Below, piece after piece: positions 25,861 to 37,593 of a DNA stretch of 64,000 nt. Numbering within the stretch: the first letter of the stretch is position 1; the number at the start of each line of letters is the position of its first letter. Source of the stretch: Lutraria lutraria (Eukaryota > Mollusca > Bivalvia > Venerida > Mactridae); contig OZ026841.1 in the NCBI GenBank assembly GCA_964023205.1, positions 30,828,399 to 30,892,398 on the forward strand, written 5' to 3'. Made by a program: the position numbers and the translations under genes. The notes below the pieces were generated by a model. The model was not told where the DNA came from. It ran no database searches and saw only the letters and a program-made list of their open reading frames with translations.

Positions 25861-27665
25861 GGTCGCTTTTACCTCTTTCACTTTCCAGTAACCGAGCAAA
25901 ATACGTTTTTTTGTAATGTATTTAGAAATTACAGGAAACGTATGAGGCGTGTATCGATGCTTATCACCGGGCACGACAAAAAAAACAACAGGAAAACTAT
26001 TCGAAAAAAAGAGTAGGGATATAAATGCCCGGTTCTCCTTGACCTCATCTCCTCTCTCTCTTCGACGACCCTGAAATAAACATAGCTGTCGAAGGGACAA
26101 CAGATATACATTAATATATCTAAATAAATACGTATTTTTTCGTATGATTTTAATGTTAGAACGCTACTTAACGATATTATCTATTCTTTTGCAGAACGGC
26201 TATCGACCCAGGACTGAAGAATTCCAACAAAAACACTTTGTGCTTCTTATACTTAATTAATGCATTTTCAATAAAGCTTTTCAGTGCATTCTCGATAATT
26301 AGTTTGTTATCTAAATTAGATGTATGAAATATGCAACCACAAAATGAATACAATACAGGCTTACCATCACACGTTTTTACATACTTTTCATGTAAATCAA
26401 ACAATACACGTTACAATGGTTCTGTATTTGAAAAGGTGTTGTGGTAGGGTTTCAATATTCCATTGAGTTACGAAGTAAGCTCAAATGGCGAATATTCTGT
26501 TGTGTTTAATATTAATTTCGCATTGACACACAGGTGAATAATACACCAAAAATGCTGAAGATACGTCACTAACAACATAGCGATGTTCCAATTCACAAAG
26601 ACTTAGCCTTTAAATCATTCGCACACTGCTGCATTTATGTATACATGTAATTAAACATTACTTAAAACAACAGAAACTAGATACGCAACAACAAACAATA
26701 ACACTATTTATACAATGAAATGTTTTGTAAACAGAAAAAAAATTTCAATTAGTAAGACTACATTATTCTCAAAAACCTAATTTCAAATAGTTCATAAATC
26801 CTGGTGTAAATTCACAGAAAAATACAAAAGTTTTACTTTGTATAAGTGCTTGAACCACTATTATGTAAGTACAAAAAATTGTAAAATAATATGATATCCA
26901 AATAATTTCTCTAGCCAAAGGTCTAATGATCTAATAATGATGATACATGTACTTATTGCAACAAAACTAGAGTTTTTCCGTTATAAATAACAAGAAGGGC
27001 ATTTTCGTGTTACAAAAATGAATATTGTTCTGTGTATAAATTGATAGTCCATGCACATTTAAAAACAATCTTCACTTTGTTAGAACCCATGTGTATTGTG
27101 TTTGCAATGAATTACAGACTGTCTATATTTTACAATACATGTATATGATATTGCCAATATAGTTAATTGAAAAATGTAAATTAGTGTTGATATACAAGTG
27201 TATGAAGTATCTAACAATTCCAAGGATAACATTTTCTATAAATCTTCAACATTTTAGCTGATCTTACGGAAATCTTTTAAATGTTCGTTCCGTGTCCCCG
27301 TCGTCATATTACGTATAGAACGAGCAACAGATGCGATAGAAACACCACCTACATGTCATAGGATGCTACCCAAAAGCTTCTCATAAACAAATATTGAACA
27401 AAATCAACAAATATAATACAAACAAGACCGTTAGAGAATATTATTTTAGGCTAACGAAAAACGAACAGAGCATTATGGTCGTACAAATCAGTTAGATTTT
27501 GCTGTTTCTCGAAGGAAATGTCATAATTCAGAATATAACATGGAGACATTGTTTTAACCAGTGACTAAAAATAGCATAATCGACCATGTGCATGGAGACC
27601 GATCCATCGTCGGCGAGGTATGTTGTACGAGGTCGGTTGTCGTTCTTGCCTTATTTGCAACATTT

Positions 27666-30139
27666 CGTCGCCCTAATTCCAGAATGTTTTAACTCCATTT
27701 TTTGAAAAGTGGGGTTTTTGGTATCAAAATGTTCGTCTTTTCAAGCTCTATCTAGTGGCATGAGCAGTTACAATCTGGAGCCTACCTATATTGAGATATT
27801 GCCAGGGTCAGATTGTTCTATGTCCATAAACTGCAACAAAATTCAAGTCCAGAGTGTTGTAACTTTTTAGCCACTAGCTTAGCAGGATATTGGTCACGTG
27901 ATAACATCTTTTCAAGATGGTGGAGTTTTGAGAATATGCTGATTTTGGCTTCTAGCGTGTGTTTTATTTTAAATGGTATGTAATTAATGAAATATGAATA
28001 ATTTGTTGTTCTGTTCCAAACATTGAGTAGAAAAAACTGCTACTCTTAATCGTTAAATAAATTCGGAGCAACAAAGTTAGTGATATAATTCGGATACGAC
28101 AATTTTTGGATAAGCTTGTTGTCTAGTCCATCAATTAATTCCATCTTTCAGTGGTATATGCAGTGTTAACTTTTTATAACTAAGTGATGAGTTGTCCTGA
28201 TCGTTACCTACTATATAGAATAAACCGGTGCTAGCGGGCATGCCTGCTGTTGCACTTTTGCTTTTGAGGAGACCAAATTATATCGGATCACATCTTTTGA
28301 CACTGTTGCACTATTTGTTTCCAAAGAATCTCTTTTCAGACTATATTAGACATAGTTTAAAGTCGCTGCTAGGGGGCGTGAGTGTTGACCACATTAATGA
28401 ACAGACCCAATCAAACTGGGTCTTGATTCAGTGTTGTTAAACTGTCTGGTCCTTTGGGATCATGGAGTATACTCAATATTGGTATAATGAAGTTCAACTT
28501 AAGCCGTTGTCAGGGGGCATGAGTGGTGTTGCACATTCCATTACTACTCACAGACCTTATCTAACCTGGTCTGCTGATAAATTTCTTGGTTGTATTCAGA
28601 GCTTCCAAAGGATCTCCTTTCAGATGATATAAACTATCGCAACAATAGTCTTTATGTGCTCGTGTAACAGCAAAAGACGCCCTGTACTTCAGTATTGCCG
28701 GTGCTAGAGGCGTGAGTGGTGTTGCACTTATCACAAACACTCATGAACAGAACCAAACAAACTGGGTCTGCTATTATATTTTCTTGGTTACATTCTGTGC
28801 TTCCAAAGGGTCTTCTTTCATATTATATCGTTACATTTTCTGGTCCTTTTGGATCATGGAGTATACTCAATTGGTATACTCAAGTTCCGCATATGCCGGT
28901 GCTAGGGTCGTGAAAGGCGTTACACATTCCATTACCACTCATGGACAGACTCTATGAAACTGGTTTTGCTATCATATTTCTTGGTTGCATTATGTGCTTC
29001 CAAACATCTCATTTCAGATTACATGCCATCATAGTGTCTTGTTAGCATCCACTGCTTGCATAATACTTCTTCAGATTAAACTGATATCCTGTATTTATCA
29101 TAAGGCCATGGAACTAATAGTGACAGAACATAACACGTCTATTGACCGTATTCAGCCTCCAAAAAAGAGAATGCATGTAAATCATTTTTTCTTATTGTAT
29201 GGGAGACGCTTTTAGCAGACCATTTTTGCCATGAAGTGCTGCACATGTATATCATTGAATAAGAATTTGCCATGAGATAATATTGACGCAAATACGAAAG
29301 GACCGAAGGTTAAACGTACCCTTATTGATTCCTCTGCGAGTCTGATTCGAGCACCTTTCGAAATTCAAATTCGTTGCATTTATGCTAATTTGCACATTTT
29401 TGTGTGGTTTGTGAGTTTCATAAGAACGTCCATTTGTGCTAAATGTTATCTGCGTTCTTAAATTGAGAATCACTGAGCTTACTGTAGAATATACCTTTTC
29501 ATGAATGAATCTAACAAAAAATCTGAGGGTTCAACATTTCATTTAATTTGAATTTTAGGAGACAATACAGATAATTAGAATGACAAATTTAAAGTTAATT
29601 TAATTTAAAACATAAGTTCAATTTCTATGTAGTTACGATATTTCAAAATTTTGTTTGTTGTTGTATATCAAAGTGTAACAATTCCAACAAATGGAATGTA
29701 TTGTTTTGTGGCCCATCATCCATTTTGACCGGCAAGGTTCACTGTGTCAAAGACAATGTATGGTCATAATAAAATAAAGCCTCAGATTTTATCATAACCC
29801 AGCAATAAATGTACGGGAAACTATCAAAATAAATACAAAACAATAAAATAGTTTTATTTTACATTGCTGTAACTAAAAATATCCTGATATATTAAGGGTC
29901 AGATTGTTGTAACTCTTAAGAACATTCTGGTTCTTCCTTTTTTTGTAAAAATATGAATTTTCTGTGAATTATAATTTTTTGTTAATATATTTTAAAAGTA
30001 TCCATATCGACATCTTCATATTCTATATTGTAAAAATAGATATCATTCTGTAACGCAGTTATAGCCTTTCAAAACTTTGAACTCGACTTTCTCGAAATGT
30101 ACAAAATACGACTTACAACATTATGGAATTAGAGCGACG
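27666..30139. mobile_element. 2,474-bp TIR transposon, non-autonomous, with empty site in unit B
   Basis: Both ends share about 30 bases in inverted orientation: CGTCGCCCTAATTCCAGAAT at the left and the reverse complement of ATTATGGAATTAGAGCGACG at the right. ATTT flanks both sides (27662-27665, 30140-30143). Unit B reads straight through (GCAAGGTTTGTTGAC near 39686), giving an authentic empty site. No transposase-length ORF is present. It carries an internal tandem array (28220-29045). Confidence 0.88.
28220..29045 (+). repeat. Degenerate tandem repeat inside the 27.7-kb element
   Basis: Five degenerate units, each opening with a form of GCCGGTGCTAGGGGGCGTGAG followed by TGGTGTTGCAC (about 28228, 28366, 28502, 28698 and 28896). 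Most continue with CATGAACAGAC, AACTGGGTCTGCTAT, TTTCTTGGTTGCATT and GTGCTTCCAAAGG. Spacing varies from about 135 to 200 bp. Confidence 0.8.
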
Positions 30140-30429
30140 ATTTGTTGACACTGTTAAACTAATCGTCATAATTATTACAACGACGGTATAAAATAATGAA
30201 TCAATACCTCTGTCCTGATTGAAATTTGCTTTATTGTTTAAAACTGAAACTGTTCTTCTTTGGAAACTGTTGTTATATTCAGGCTCTTACTTGTAGAGGG
30301 CTACATAAGATCCAATCAGGAATTGACTACATGTATAAAAAGTACATGTATATACAACATAATAAGGTATATGTATATACAACATAATAAGGTATTGGGA
30401 TTCTAACTCATTACCTCCACATTGAAGAG

Positions 30430-30500
30430 TATTTAAATAGGCTAAAACTACTATCAACAGCATTGAAACTGAAGGTTGTTGGTTCAAACCTCAGTAGGAA
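30430..30500 (+). mobile_element. tRNA-like SINE scrap, unit A only
   Basis: GGTTGTTGGTTCAAACCTCAG is a good B box preceded by a decayed head and followed by a T-rich tract. It lies in sequence absent from unit B. Confidence 0.35.
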
Positions 30501-31428
30501 TAAACTTTTTTTTTATTTTTTTCTTTAAACATTATTTTTGTATCTCTTGGACCATATTTAGGGTGAAAATGATGTTTTCTTTTAATTAAGTGATTTTTAA
30601 TTGGTATTTATTGGCTAAATAATGCTAGTAATGTGAACATTTTCTAACCCTAGGATTACTTTAAGCTGTAGTGTGCAACAGTAAGCCTGGTGAGGTATGT
30701 GTTTCTTGCTTTTATTATGCTTGTTAGACATGGGGGAATATTTTAAATATACGTTATGTCAATTAAAAAGATTTCTGAGCATGATTTATCTTGATTTTTG
30801 GCAAAAGACGCTCGTAAATAATACGTCTCCGACGCATTGAAAGAAATAAGATATGTGTTTCTTTTTTAAAACCTTTTTGATATACTTATTTCCAATTACT
30901 TAAAACACAACAACAAATGCGATTTCCTGTGCAAATTTATTCTAAATAATGAAAATATGAGCATTTATTGATCCATGATACGCAGTGATTAGCCGTATGG
31001 AAGGATATATACTTTTATGTCAAATAAAGCATTATTTTAAAAAATTGCATGGACAAACTTCTTTATAACCTAGTTATTTAACATATTTCAAAAAGTTGTC
31101 AAAGAAAAAAAAGATTTGAACACCTTTAGAGTTAGGATCCTAATGCCTTAAAAGAGAATGACACAATCACGTGTTAAAAACTAGATAATTATATAGTGTA
31201 TAAAGTGACATTATGTTGTTTTTCTTGTAAGTCTCCATAATATCAGAAATTCTCACATCTGCTAGCAATTTAAACTCCTATCACCAATTGCTTTGTGTTT
31301 ATTACAATGTGCATCATAACTATCAGGTAAATAGTTTGAATATCTTAACCTATACATTTTGTCTGTCGATACCTATTGTACATCTACTTGACAGTTTCTA
31401 TTAAATATTGCCGTCTCACAATTTTTTT

Positions 31429-32575
31429 GAGCTCACATGTCACAAAGTGAGCTATTAGGATCACTCTCCGTCCGGCGTCCAGCGTCGTGCGTCGTCAAAC
31501 ATTTTGTTGTGACAACACTAGGGGCCACATTTTTGGCTCAATTTTAGCAAAACTGGGTCAGAACGTCAATATCAACAAAATCTCGGACGAGTTCGATATT
31601 GGGCCATTTGGGGTCAAAAACTAGGTCACCAGGGCCAAATAAGGTAAAACATTGTGAACACTTTAGAAATCACTGTTTTGAATTGATCTTCATGAAACTT
31701 TGTCAGAATGTTTATTTTAATAATATGTAGGTCAAGTTTGAAAATGGGTAATTTCTGTAATAAAATTAGGTCACTAGGGCAAATTGCTGGAAAACCTTGT
31801 GAACACTTTAGAAGTCACTGTTTTGATTGAATGATCATGAAACCTTGTCAGAATGTTTGTCTTCATAATATCTTGGACGAGTTCGAACATGGGTCATCTT
31901 GGGTCAAAAACTAGGTCGCTAGGTCAAATCTTATGAAAAACCATGTTAACACTGTAGATTTCACAGTTATTATTGGATCTTCACCAAACTTTGTCAAATC
32001 GTTTGTTTCAATGATATAACGGTCAAGTATAAATATGGGTTATCTGGGGTTAATAACTAGGTCACCAGGTCAAATCTTAGGAAAACTTTGTTAACACTGT
32101 AGATGTCACAGTTTTAATTGGATCTTCACTAAACCTTGTCAAAATGTTTGCCTCAATGTTATGTGGGTCAAGGATGAACATGGGTCAGCCGGGTTCAAAA
32201 ACTGGGTCACACGGTCAAATCTTAGGTAAAAATCTTGTAAAAGCTCTAAATGTCATGGTTTTGATTGGATCTTGGCCAAACCTTGTCAGATTGTTTGTCG
32301 TAATGATATTAATGACAAGTGCAAATATGGGTCACCTAGGGTCATAAACCAGGTCACAAGGTCAAATCTTAGGAAAACCTTATTAACACTGTAGATGTCA
32401 AATTTTGATCGTATCTTCACCAAACCTAGTCAGACTGTTTGTCTTAATGATATGTAAGACAAATTCGAACATAGGCCGTCTGGGGTCAAAAACTAGGTCA
32501 CTGGTTCAAAACAATGTTTTAATGAGTGAACAGTGATTGTCATGTGAGCGATATAGGGCCATCTTGGCCCTCTTG
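31429..32575 (+). mobile_element. Helentron-like tandem-core element HT1
   Basis: The left end folds as AGCTCAC-ATGTCACAAA-GTGAGCT. The right end has CATGTGAGCG (inverse of the left AGCTCACATG), then the hairpin AGGGCCA-TCT-TGGCCCT, then CTTG. Between them are about seven units of ~145 bp built on GGGTCAAAAACTAGGTCAC (about 31611, 31757, 31901, 32046, 32191, 32339, 32482). Subterminal inverted repeats plus a 3' hairpin recall Helentron-associated elements, which is inference. The left junction abuts a T run and the right flank starts with T. No Rep/helicase ORF is present. Confidence 0.7.
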
Positions 32576-32579
32576 TTTA

Positions 32580-32900
32580 TAATAGTATGGTCTTTAAAAC
32601 TGATGTGGTCATCTTAGAATACTCAGCAATTCCATATCCCGAATTTGATTGGGAAATGGCATGAAATAAGGTTTAAGCATAAGTTTGATTGGGCCAGGGG
32701 TCAAGACAACAGTTCTGTGGAATGTTATGTACAGTACAATGGAGTAAAAACATTACAACTGTGTGCCTTGGATAAGAGTCGATCCATTAAATAGATGTAC
32801 AACAAAGAAAACAGTTGCACCAGAACATCATGGTCAACCGATTAAAACGCAGCAATTTTAATACCAGTGCGGTGAGAGTACCGACTTCCTGGTTTTCCAT
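32580..32900. other. Spacer between the duplicated units
   Basis: No gene recognised. A tRNA-A-box-like word (TGGTCAACCGATTAAAACGC) occurs near 32832, possibly a SINE remnant. Confidence 0.4.
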
Positions 32901-33639
32901 ACCATCGAAGGCTACAGCCGACTGGTCAACATGACAATTTCACTGTCATTCCGGGCAGTGTCTAGAAACTTCTGCCACAAATGTTGAATGACACTTTAAC
33001 GAACACCATGCTCTACAGCCACTTGACGTTGACTTTGACCAGCCAAGAGCCGACCAAGAAACCTTTCTGCTTCGCCTCTGGGCATATGTCTTCTATAGGC
33101 ATTTTAATCACACAAAAGCAGTATTCCCATCAATTGTGTACACTTATGTGATGCAAGTTAACAAAACCACAACCAAAAATTCGCTCGTTTGTTGTTGTGT
33201 TCGTTCATTTCTTAACTCAACAGTATCACTTGCATGATTGCCATCTGGTACTTAGTACATAAACTGAGGGTCACTTCATGTAATTTTAGAGACAAATAAA
33301 TTGTTCGCTTGTTCAGTTTGTTTATTTGAATTACTACTACTAGTATAATGTATATGTCAAGACGTGCAGTATGCGGCTGAATATACTAAGCAACCTATCT
33401 TCTATATATAGAAATTTAACCAGTATTTATGGGTTTGGTACTTGTCAATATTATTATTTACTAGTATGTTTATGTTCTAGCCAGAATTCACTCACCAGCG
33501 ATGCAAAAAGCCATCAAAGAATGACGCTTACACCAATGTCTGGACCACAAACCCATCTCAGAATAAAATTATATTTACGCAGAACAACATTCGTTTCAAA
33601 GTTGAAGTGTTTATGTTTTATTTCCGCGTTTCAAACAAA

Positions 33640-33692
33640 TATAAATACCTTGGTTGAAAGAGTCAATTTCAGATTTGACTATTTTGTGAAAG
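33640..33692 (+). promoter_or_regulatory. TATA box and probable leader exon of Gly-rich gene B
   Basis: TATAAATA at 33640-33647 and the Inr-like GTCAATTTC are followed by donor GTAAGG at 33693. Spacing is identical to unit A and the sequence is nearly unchanged, while nearby intronic DNA has diverged more. Confidence 0.6.
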
Positions 33693-34480
33693 GTAAGGTT
33701 ACTTACTTACGTTTTTCGATAATGCAAATTATTTCTAATTCTGAAAGATATATTTAAATACTTGTTATATGATTTTCCTTCATTATTCACATATTAATAA
33801 TTTACAGTAATCTTTTTTCGTAATGTACTAGGTGTTTATATTTCTGTTTGAACTGTTTGCAATGTGATATTTCGCCATTTTTACAGGCGTACTATGTTAT
33901 AATTTTGTCTCAGCTATAGTGATATACAAGTATACGTGACTTTTAACTATGAATTGGAATCGACAAATGTCTTAGAACACCAATGCTTTAACTGAAACAT
34001 GAAATATCGTTTACACCTATACCCGAATACAATGTACATATCGACCATGATATGAGTATTTCTTTAAACGTACATGTTTCATAATACCAAACCTATTTAT
34101 TGTGAGTGCTTTTTTGTTCCATTATCGTCTTTTAAACGGTCGATCCAATCGTATTTTTGCAATTCTCATGCATTCATGTTTGAGAATCGTATTTTTAGTA
34201 ATTTTTTACTGTACAATTCTAACGTTTATTTATACATACCATGTTATAATATAACACTTAAATTGTGTATTTTAGTCAATTTGAAGTGGGTTACTAGTAT
34301 TTATTTTTCGGAAGGACATTTCAATGTTTAAATTTTTACGATTTTATGGAATCCTTCATTTCAAAACCCAACGGTATGAGAGTGTAGATTTCTGGTTTCA
34401 GAGAACAATCACTATGCTTCAATGTGTATGGTTAATTTTCTGTTATTGAATGCATTCAGATCTCTATACAAATCGCAGGA

Positions 34481-35951
34481 ATGAAGCTGTTCGTTTTGGG
34501 AATACTTGCCGCGAGTGTGGCGATGGTATCAAGTGCAGCCATGTACAGTTACCCCGGTTACGGCCATGGTGCAGTAGGAGGTTACGGCCATGGTGCAGTA
34601 GGAGGTTACGGTTATGGTGGTATGTATAAACTTTAATACCTACGTGATATGCTCCATACATAATAAATATATAAAATGAATTTATGAATAAATGCATTAC
34701 TCTATAACACGAAACACGGTTAATTGTTTCGTCCTGTTAACTTACTCGACTGTTACCCAGCTACTAAAATGACCAAAAACGTCACGGACTACTTTTTTAT
34801 TAAAATGTAAATCTTGTCTTTTAAAGATTTAAAGTACATGTACACAGTATTTACGAAGCATATTTTGTGTGTATAGAATAGAAATTATCATAAAGTATCA
34901 TCTCTTCATGAAATGTTAAGTGAGTGTTGTAAGTTGTATACATATATGCTTGCATAACGGAAGGTATAACAACCATATCTTTTCATACAAGGGTGATACT
35001 TGTACATATATATTGTTCATTGATAATTTACGTAATTTGTAAAGCACTCCTTTAAGAATATACAAACATATGTACCTCAACCCGACTCAAACTCTCAATT
35101 CTGTGTCTCTTTTATTCCTAGGTGGTGTTGGTGTTGGTCACGGCGGGGGTTATGGTGGATTTGGAGGTGCATTCCATATGATCATCTTCGGTAATAAACT
35201 TTATCATCTTTCTTCAAATGTCTTCACCTCCATTCGTCCGTCCATTTGTCCGTCCGTCCGTTCGTTTTCATCCTATGCATGCGAGCATGGTTGTGGGGTT
35301 AGGGTTAGTACATTTAGGTCTTTTGGGGTTCAGATCATACAAACTGGACCTGTGGGGATAATTTCGACTTGTTAGGTGCGTCTTGTGGGGTAAAAAACAC
35401 CGAAAAGATCAAAGGGATCACCCCACAACATACGTCTCATGAGAACGACCGCTCGTTCGATCAAAGTATATGATATTAATAATCAAACATTTATTTCAAC
35501 AAAAGTATGCTTGCATTAATGGTCATAAAAAGCTGAAAAGAAAGAACATTCCTTCGAAAGGCAACGTATAATTAATTAAATATGCTAAATCATTCCGTTT
35601 CAGTACCTATGAAGTCTAAGCAGTCCTTTTAAAAGTATGATGCATTTTATGTATTTGAGTTAAATATTGAAAACAACATAGCTGTAATCATTTTTTTCAG
35701 TTGTTGTGTTTGTTCTGATAATCAATGTACTAACATCGACCCTAGGCGGTTACGGTGGCTTTGGGGGCGGCGGCTACGGGGGCGGGGGCGGCGGCTACGG
35801 GGGTGGGGGCGGCGGCTACGGCAAAGGGGGCAGTGGCTACGGCAAAGGGGGCGGTGGCTACGGCAAAGGGGGCGGTGGCCATGGTAACCGCAAAGGGGGC
35901 AGTGGTTATGGGAGCTATAGTAAAGACTCCTACGACGGTGACTACTACTAA
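34481..35951 (+). CDS. Secreted Gly/Tyr-rich protein, shell-matrix-like, copy B
   Basis: Exons 34481-34619, 35122-35190 and 35701-35951; 152 residues. Exons 1 and 2 have exactly the same lengths (139, 69 nt) as copy A; exon 3 is 42 nt longer through gain of GYGGGG/GYGKGG repeats and an insert reading HGNRKGG. Signal peptide MKLFVLGILAASVAMVSS. The mature N-terminus differs (SYPGYGHGAVGGYGHG), and the tail reads SKDSYDGDYY where copy A has SDDSYDGDYY. Intron 2 carries a ~230-bp insertion absent from A. The same hydrophobic run at the exon 3 start, and the same alternative CCTAG acceptor, are present. Intact AATAAA at 35993. A structural extracellular-matrix protein is the likely role, inferred from composition. 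Reading frames on the opposite strand of exon 3 are shadows of the GC-rich repeats. Confidence 0.8.
35236..35465. repeat. Insertion in intron 2 of copy B
   Basis: About 230 bases absent from unit A. It begins with a (CGTC/CGTT)n microsatellite and contains GGGGTTAGGGTTAG (two telomere-like hexamers). It also has a 9-base inverted pair, TTGTGGGGT and ACCCCACAA, around 35380-35430. Confidence 0.7.
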
Positions 35952-35992
35952 ATACAACGCTGTTTAAGTGAGTATAGTTCTGGTCCCCCTAC

Positions 35993-35998
35993 AATAAA
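35993..35998 (+). terminator. Polyadenylation signal AATAAA, gene B
   Basis: Lies 42 bases after the stop codon. The TIR insertion at 36050 separates the gene from the more distal AATAAA (about 37679) that copy A would use. Confidence 0.5.
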
Positions 35999-36049
35999 GT
36001 ATATATACACGTTTGTCGTAAATATTTTATGAATAATTCCATTCATATA

Positions 36050-37593
36050 CATGTCCAACTTTGGCGGACATGGCTTTATCGAGTATCTGATCAATTTTCA
36101 AGGGAAACAACTACAATTCAGGGGTTTATATACAGTCTACCTAATGTTACCCTCCTTGCTTGCGTTACGCTGACTTTATTAGGGGTCATAAAGTAATCAA
36201 GTCAGTCACGTCTAACAGATAAGATCTGTTATCTTAATTGATCCAAAAATCGATATTTCACTGTATTACTTTTGGATTGAGCATGTCCCAACTATTGTGT
36301 ACGTCGTTAAAATGGACAGAAACGTATGATATTGACATTAATTTGTTTCATCTGTAAAATTAATTTTGCAAATGTGAATATCATAAAAAGACAAAATTCA
36401 AGAATCCTAGTAATAATTTTGTTGTTGTATGCACAGTCAAATAGTAATTCTATTCTGCGTATAAACACATTAGATTACAATACATTTATTTTCACTACTG
36501 AACTTAACATTAAATCATCATTATTACACTTAGGCGTGAAAAAAATGTTTTTTTTTTTTCTTTTCTTATTAAAAGTCGGTTAGTAGGTATGGACTTTATT
36601 AGGCGTTTGAAAGCATGTTGGAAGGTAAAAAGAGAAAGAGGATTTTCCATTCCTCGGATAAAATTATGAAAATGTCAAGGGTCGCGGGATAAAATTAATT
36701 AGGGTCGATCGAGTAACCAGAAATTTTGCACTATGTCGCACGTCTTGTAGGTCAATAATTATAAATGAAATTACTTCCAAATCCATTACAATTATAGACC
36801 TGGTGTATCAACAGAACAAATAAGTTCTGCAATTTTATGGCAATTTCCATCCGTCTTAAATGAAATGATATCTAACAAATATAACTCGACGTGCCCAATT
36901 GCTTGTGAGTAATGTGAGATGCGTATAAAAAGTCAATAATCAAGTTTGCAACCATATAAAGGGATCTCAAAAATATGATTTTATTATCCGTCCTTTGTTT
37001 ACACATCATTGAAAAAATAAATATACAAAGTAGGTAATCTATATTATTCTATGACATGTTTTTATAAGTGACATGTGGACGTATGCCAAAATGATATATT
37101 TAGCATATAATTATATATTATCAAAAATGATAATAATAAATTTCATATATCATCGTCTATTGAAGGCCCATTAGAACAATGGATGAAATGATAGTAAAAT
37201 ATACGAAATATATATTACTTGATCTGTAACAATATTTACATAATGCCTTCCATTAGGCATATCTCATAAAATAGTTGTCAGATGCTTTTTCTTATTTTTT
37301 GAAACATGATTAAAAATACTGTACTGTGCTTTGTGATAAAAAAAAAGAAACTATAGATAGAGGGAATCGATATGTGTCTTTTTCAAACGCAAAAGGGTCG
37401 AAGAAAGCATTAATTTAAAATAATAAAAATACATCAGAAAGATAAAAGATTAATTAAACTTTTGTAATGAGTACAAATTTCGTATTTTAAATAGTATAAA
37501 AGTTATGACGATAATAGTGAAAATCCCCGTCTTTGTTTAATGCAAATTGTTTATCGATTTTCTAAATCAGCACGTCCGCGAAAGTTGAGTATG
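36050..37593. mobile_element. ~1.54-kb TIR element inserted in unit B
   Basis: Unit A reads CATTCATATA|CTTAATTCACC without interruption; in B 1,544 bases intervene. The ends match in 18 of 24 positions when inverted (CATGTCCAACTTTGGCGGAC and the reverse complement of GTCCGCGAAAGTTGAGTATG). No target-site duplication is obvious. Its right part contains the dispersed repeats R1 (37165-37350) and R2 (37355-37593), so those dispersed copies are probably pieces of this family. No transposase ORF. Confidence 0.8.

Larger units (their letters stand above)
21240..31190. repeat. Segmental duplication, unit A
   Basis: Collinear with unit B (32905-40090). Corresponding blocks: 21240-21480 with 32905-33170; 22880-25464 with 33180-36049; 25465-25735 with 37595-37855; 26110-27661 with 38150-39690; 30140-30310 with 39690-39865; 31146-31190 with 40047-40090. 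A-only DNA includes about 21490-22880, 25740-25880, the TIR element 27666-30139 and about 30390-31145. The unit contains one secreted Gly/Tyr-rich protein gene. Confidence 0.92.

Noticed and set aside
32144..32347. 67-residue frame in HT1
   Set aside because: Runs through the tandem core of a non-coding element; not preserved between core units.
35742..35967. Ala/Val/Pro-rich frames on both strands over Gly-rich exon 3 of copy B
   Set aside because: Alternative frames of the same repeat array without start context or conservation.
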